Source: Pseudomonas alkylphenolica (GTDB lineage: Bacteria > Pseudomonadota > Gammaproteobacteria > Pseudomonadales > Pseudomonadaceae). Taken from it: a stretch of DNA of 64,000 bases. The notes under the pieces are model-generated. The model did no database searches. It was not told where the DNA came from and worked only from the letters and a program-made list of their open reading frames with translations. Position numbers and translations under genes: made by a program. Shown here in pieces: positions 63,569 to 64,000 of this stretch. The stretch's first letter is position 1. Each line of letters begins with the position of its first letter. Where the stretch lies: contig NZ_CP009048.1 in NCBI RefSeq assembly GCF_000746525.1, forward strand, positions 4,653,501 through 4,717,500, given 5' to 3'.

Positions 63569-64000
63569 TAGTGTCTCTCCCGCGAAGGGGTCGTAGCAGC
63601 GCCGCTGGCAGCAGCCGGAGCTGGCGCCGGGGCTGCGGGTGCGGCCGCTGGCGAGGCGACTGGAGCCGGGTTGGCAGGCGTCGCCGGAGCCGTTCCGGGC
63701 GCTGGAGCTGGCGTGACAGTCGTCGCGCCAGGCTGTGCGGCCTCAGCACTGCCAGGCAAGCCCTGACGATCAGCAGCCTCCTGGGCCATGGCGGCATCGG
63801 TGGCACGCTGTTCGGGGGTACGGCTGTCGGTAAACACCAGCAGCAGGTAGCGACTGCGATTGAGAGCCGCAGTCGGAACCGCGCGAACAATGGCGAACGG
63901 CTGACCGGAGTCGTGAATCACTTCTTTTACCGTGGCCACCGGATAGCCGGCCGGGAAGCGCTGGCCCAGGCCAGAGCTGACCAGCAGGTCGCCTTCCTTG
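63568..64000 (-). CDS. mreC: Rod shape-determining protein MreC, C-terminal part (5' end outside window)
   Basis: Only the last 143 residues are in the window. They include the end of the second beta-barrel (GDLLVSSGLGQRFPAGYPVA, then VTVKEV-type strand TVKEVIHDSGQPFAIV) and RYLLLVF, followed by a long Ala/Pro-rich tail (PAPAPGTAPATPANPAPV onward, about 55 residues) that is probably disordered in the periplasm. MreC scaffolds cell-wall synthases along the elongasome. The extended tail is a pseudomonad feature as far as I recall. Confidence 0.93.
   Translation of the reverse strand, partial: KEGDLLVSSGLGQRFPAGYPVATVKEVIHDSGQPFAIVRAVPTAALNRSRYLLLVFTDSRTPEQRATDAAMAQEAADRQGLPGSAEAAQPGATTVTPAPAPGTAPATPANPAPVASPAAAPAAPAPAPAAASGAATTPSRERH

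Overview
The window reads as chromosomal backbone of a fluorescent pseudomonad, most likely the Pseudomonas putida group. The basis is high GC coding sequence, many REP palindromes of the GCGGG-GCAAG-CCCGC type, and a gene order that matches, as far as I recall it, the P. putida stretch from arcD back to mreC. Nearly every gene belongs to a family I recognise. I see no phage, integron, plasmid, CRISPR array, transposase, tRNA or rRNA.

Layout. 1-1.5 kb: end of a chemoreceptor, then an unknown, visibly lower-GC gene with an internal duplication. 1.6-8.8 kb: arginine deiminase pathway (two divergent arcD paralogues, arcA, arcB, arcC) with a putative ANR-type anaerobic promoter, then a DUF5064 gene. 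8.9-18 kb: a TyrR-like sigma-54 activator (GcsR-type), gltS, and gcvH-gcvP-sdaA-gcvT, the last preceded by three 18-bp activator-like sites and a -24/-12 promoter. 18-24.7 kb: cold-shock gene, RDD membrane protein, a nested inverted-repeat element, lptF/lptG, pepA, holC and a small companion. 24.8-34.6 kb: valS, rlmF, hupN, ndpA, small genes, an MFS/GntR pair, hisC. 34.6-41.5 kb: hisD, hisG, murA, ibaG and the mla phospholipid-transport operon. 41.7-48.7 kb: kdsD-kdsC-lptC-lptA-lptB, then rpoN-hpf-ptsN-rapZ-ptsO. 48.7-52.5 kb: ZIP transporter and the Fur-controlled fagA-fumC-orfX-sodA iron-sparing operon. 52.7-64 kb: pmbA/tldD, yjgA, a nitrilase-family gene broken by an in-frame amber codon, yhdP, rng, maf, mreD and the end of mreC.

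Themes. Envelope biogenesis is spread across the window: Kdo synthesis, Lpt export, Mla and YhdP lipid traffic, MurA, MreCD. Sigma-54 appears both as rpoN with its nitrogen-PTS neighbours and as a complete activator/promoter unit for glycine catabolism. The iron-sparing operon pairs MnSOD with iron-independent fumarase behind a near-consensus Fur box.

No clearly new enzymatic system is visible. The items most worth a second look are the nested inverted-repeat element at 19.17-19.74 kb, the two-module protein at 0.73-1.51 kb, the amber-interrupted nitrilase gene, the REP-derived C-terminus of RlmF, and the sigma-54/GcsR promoter architecture.
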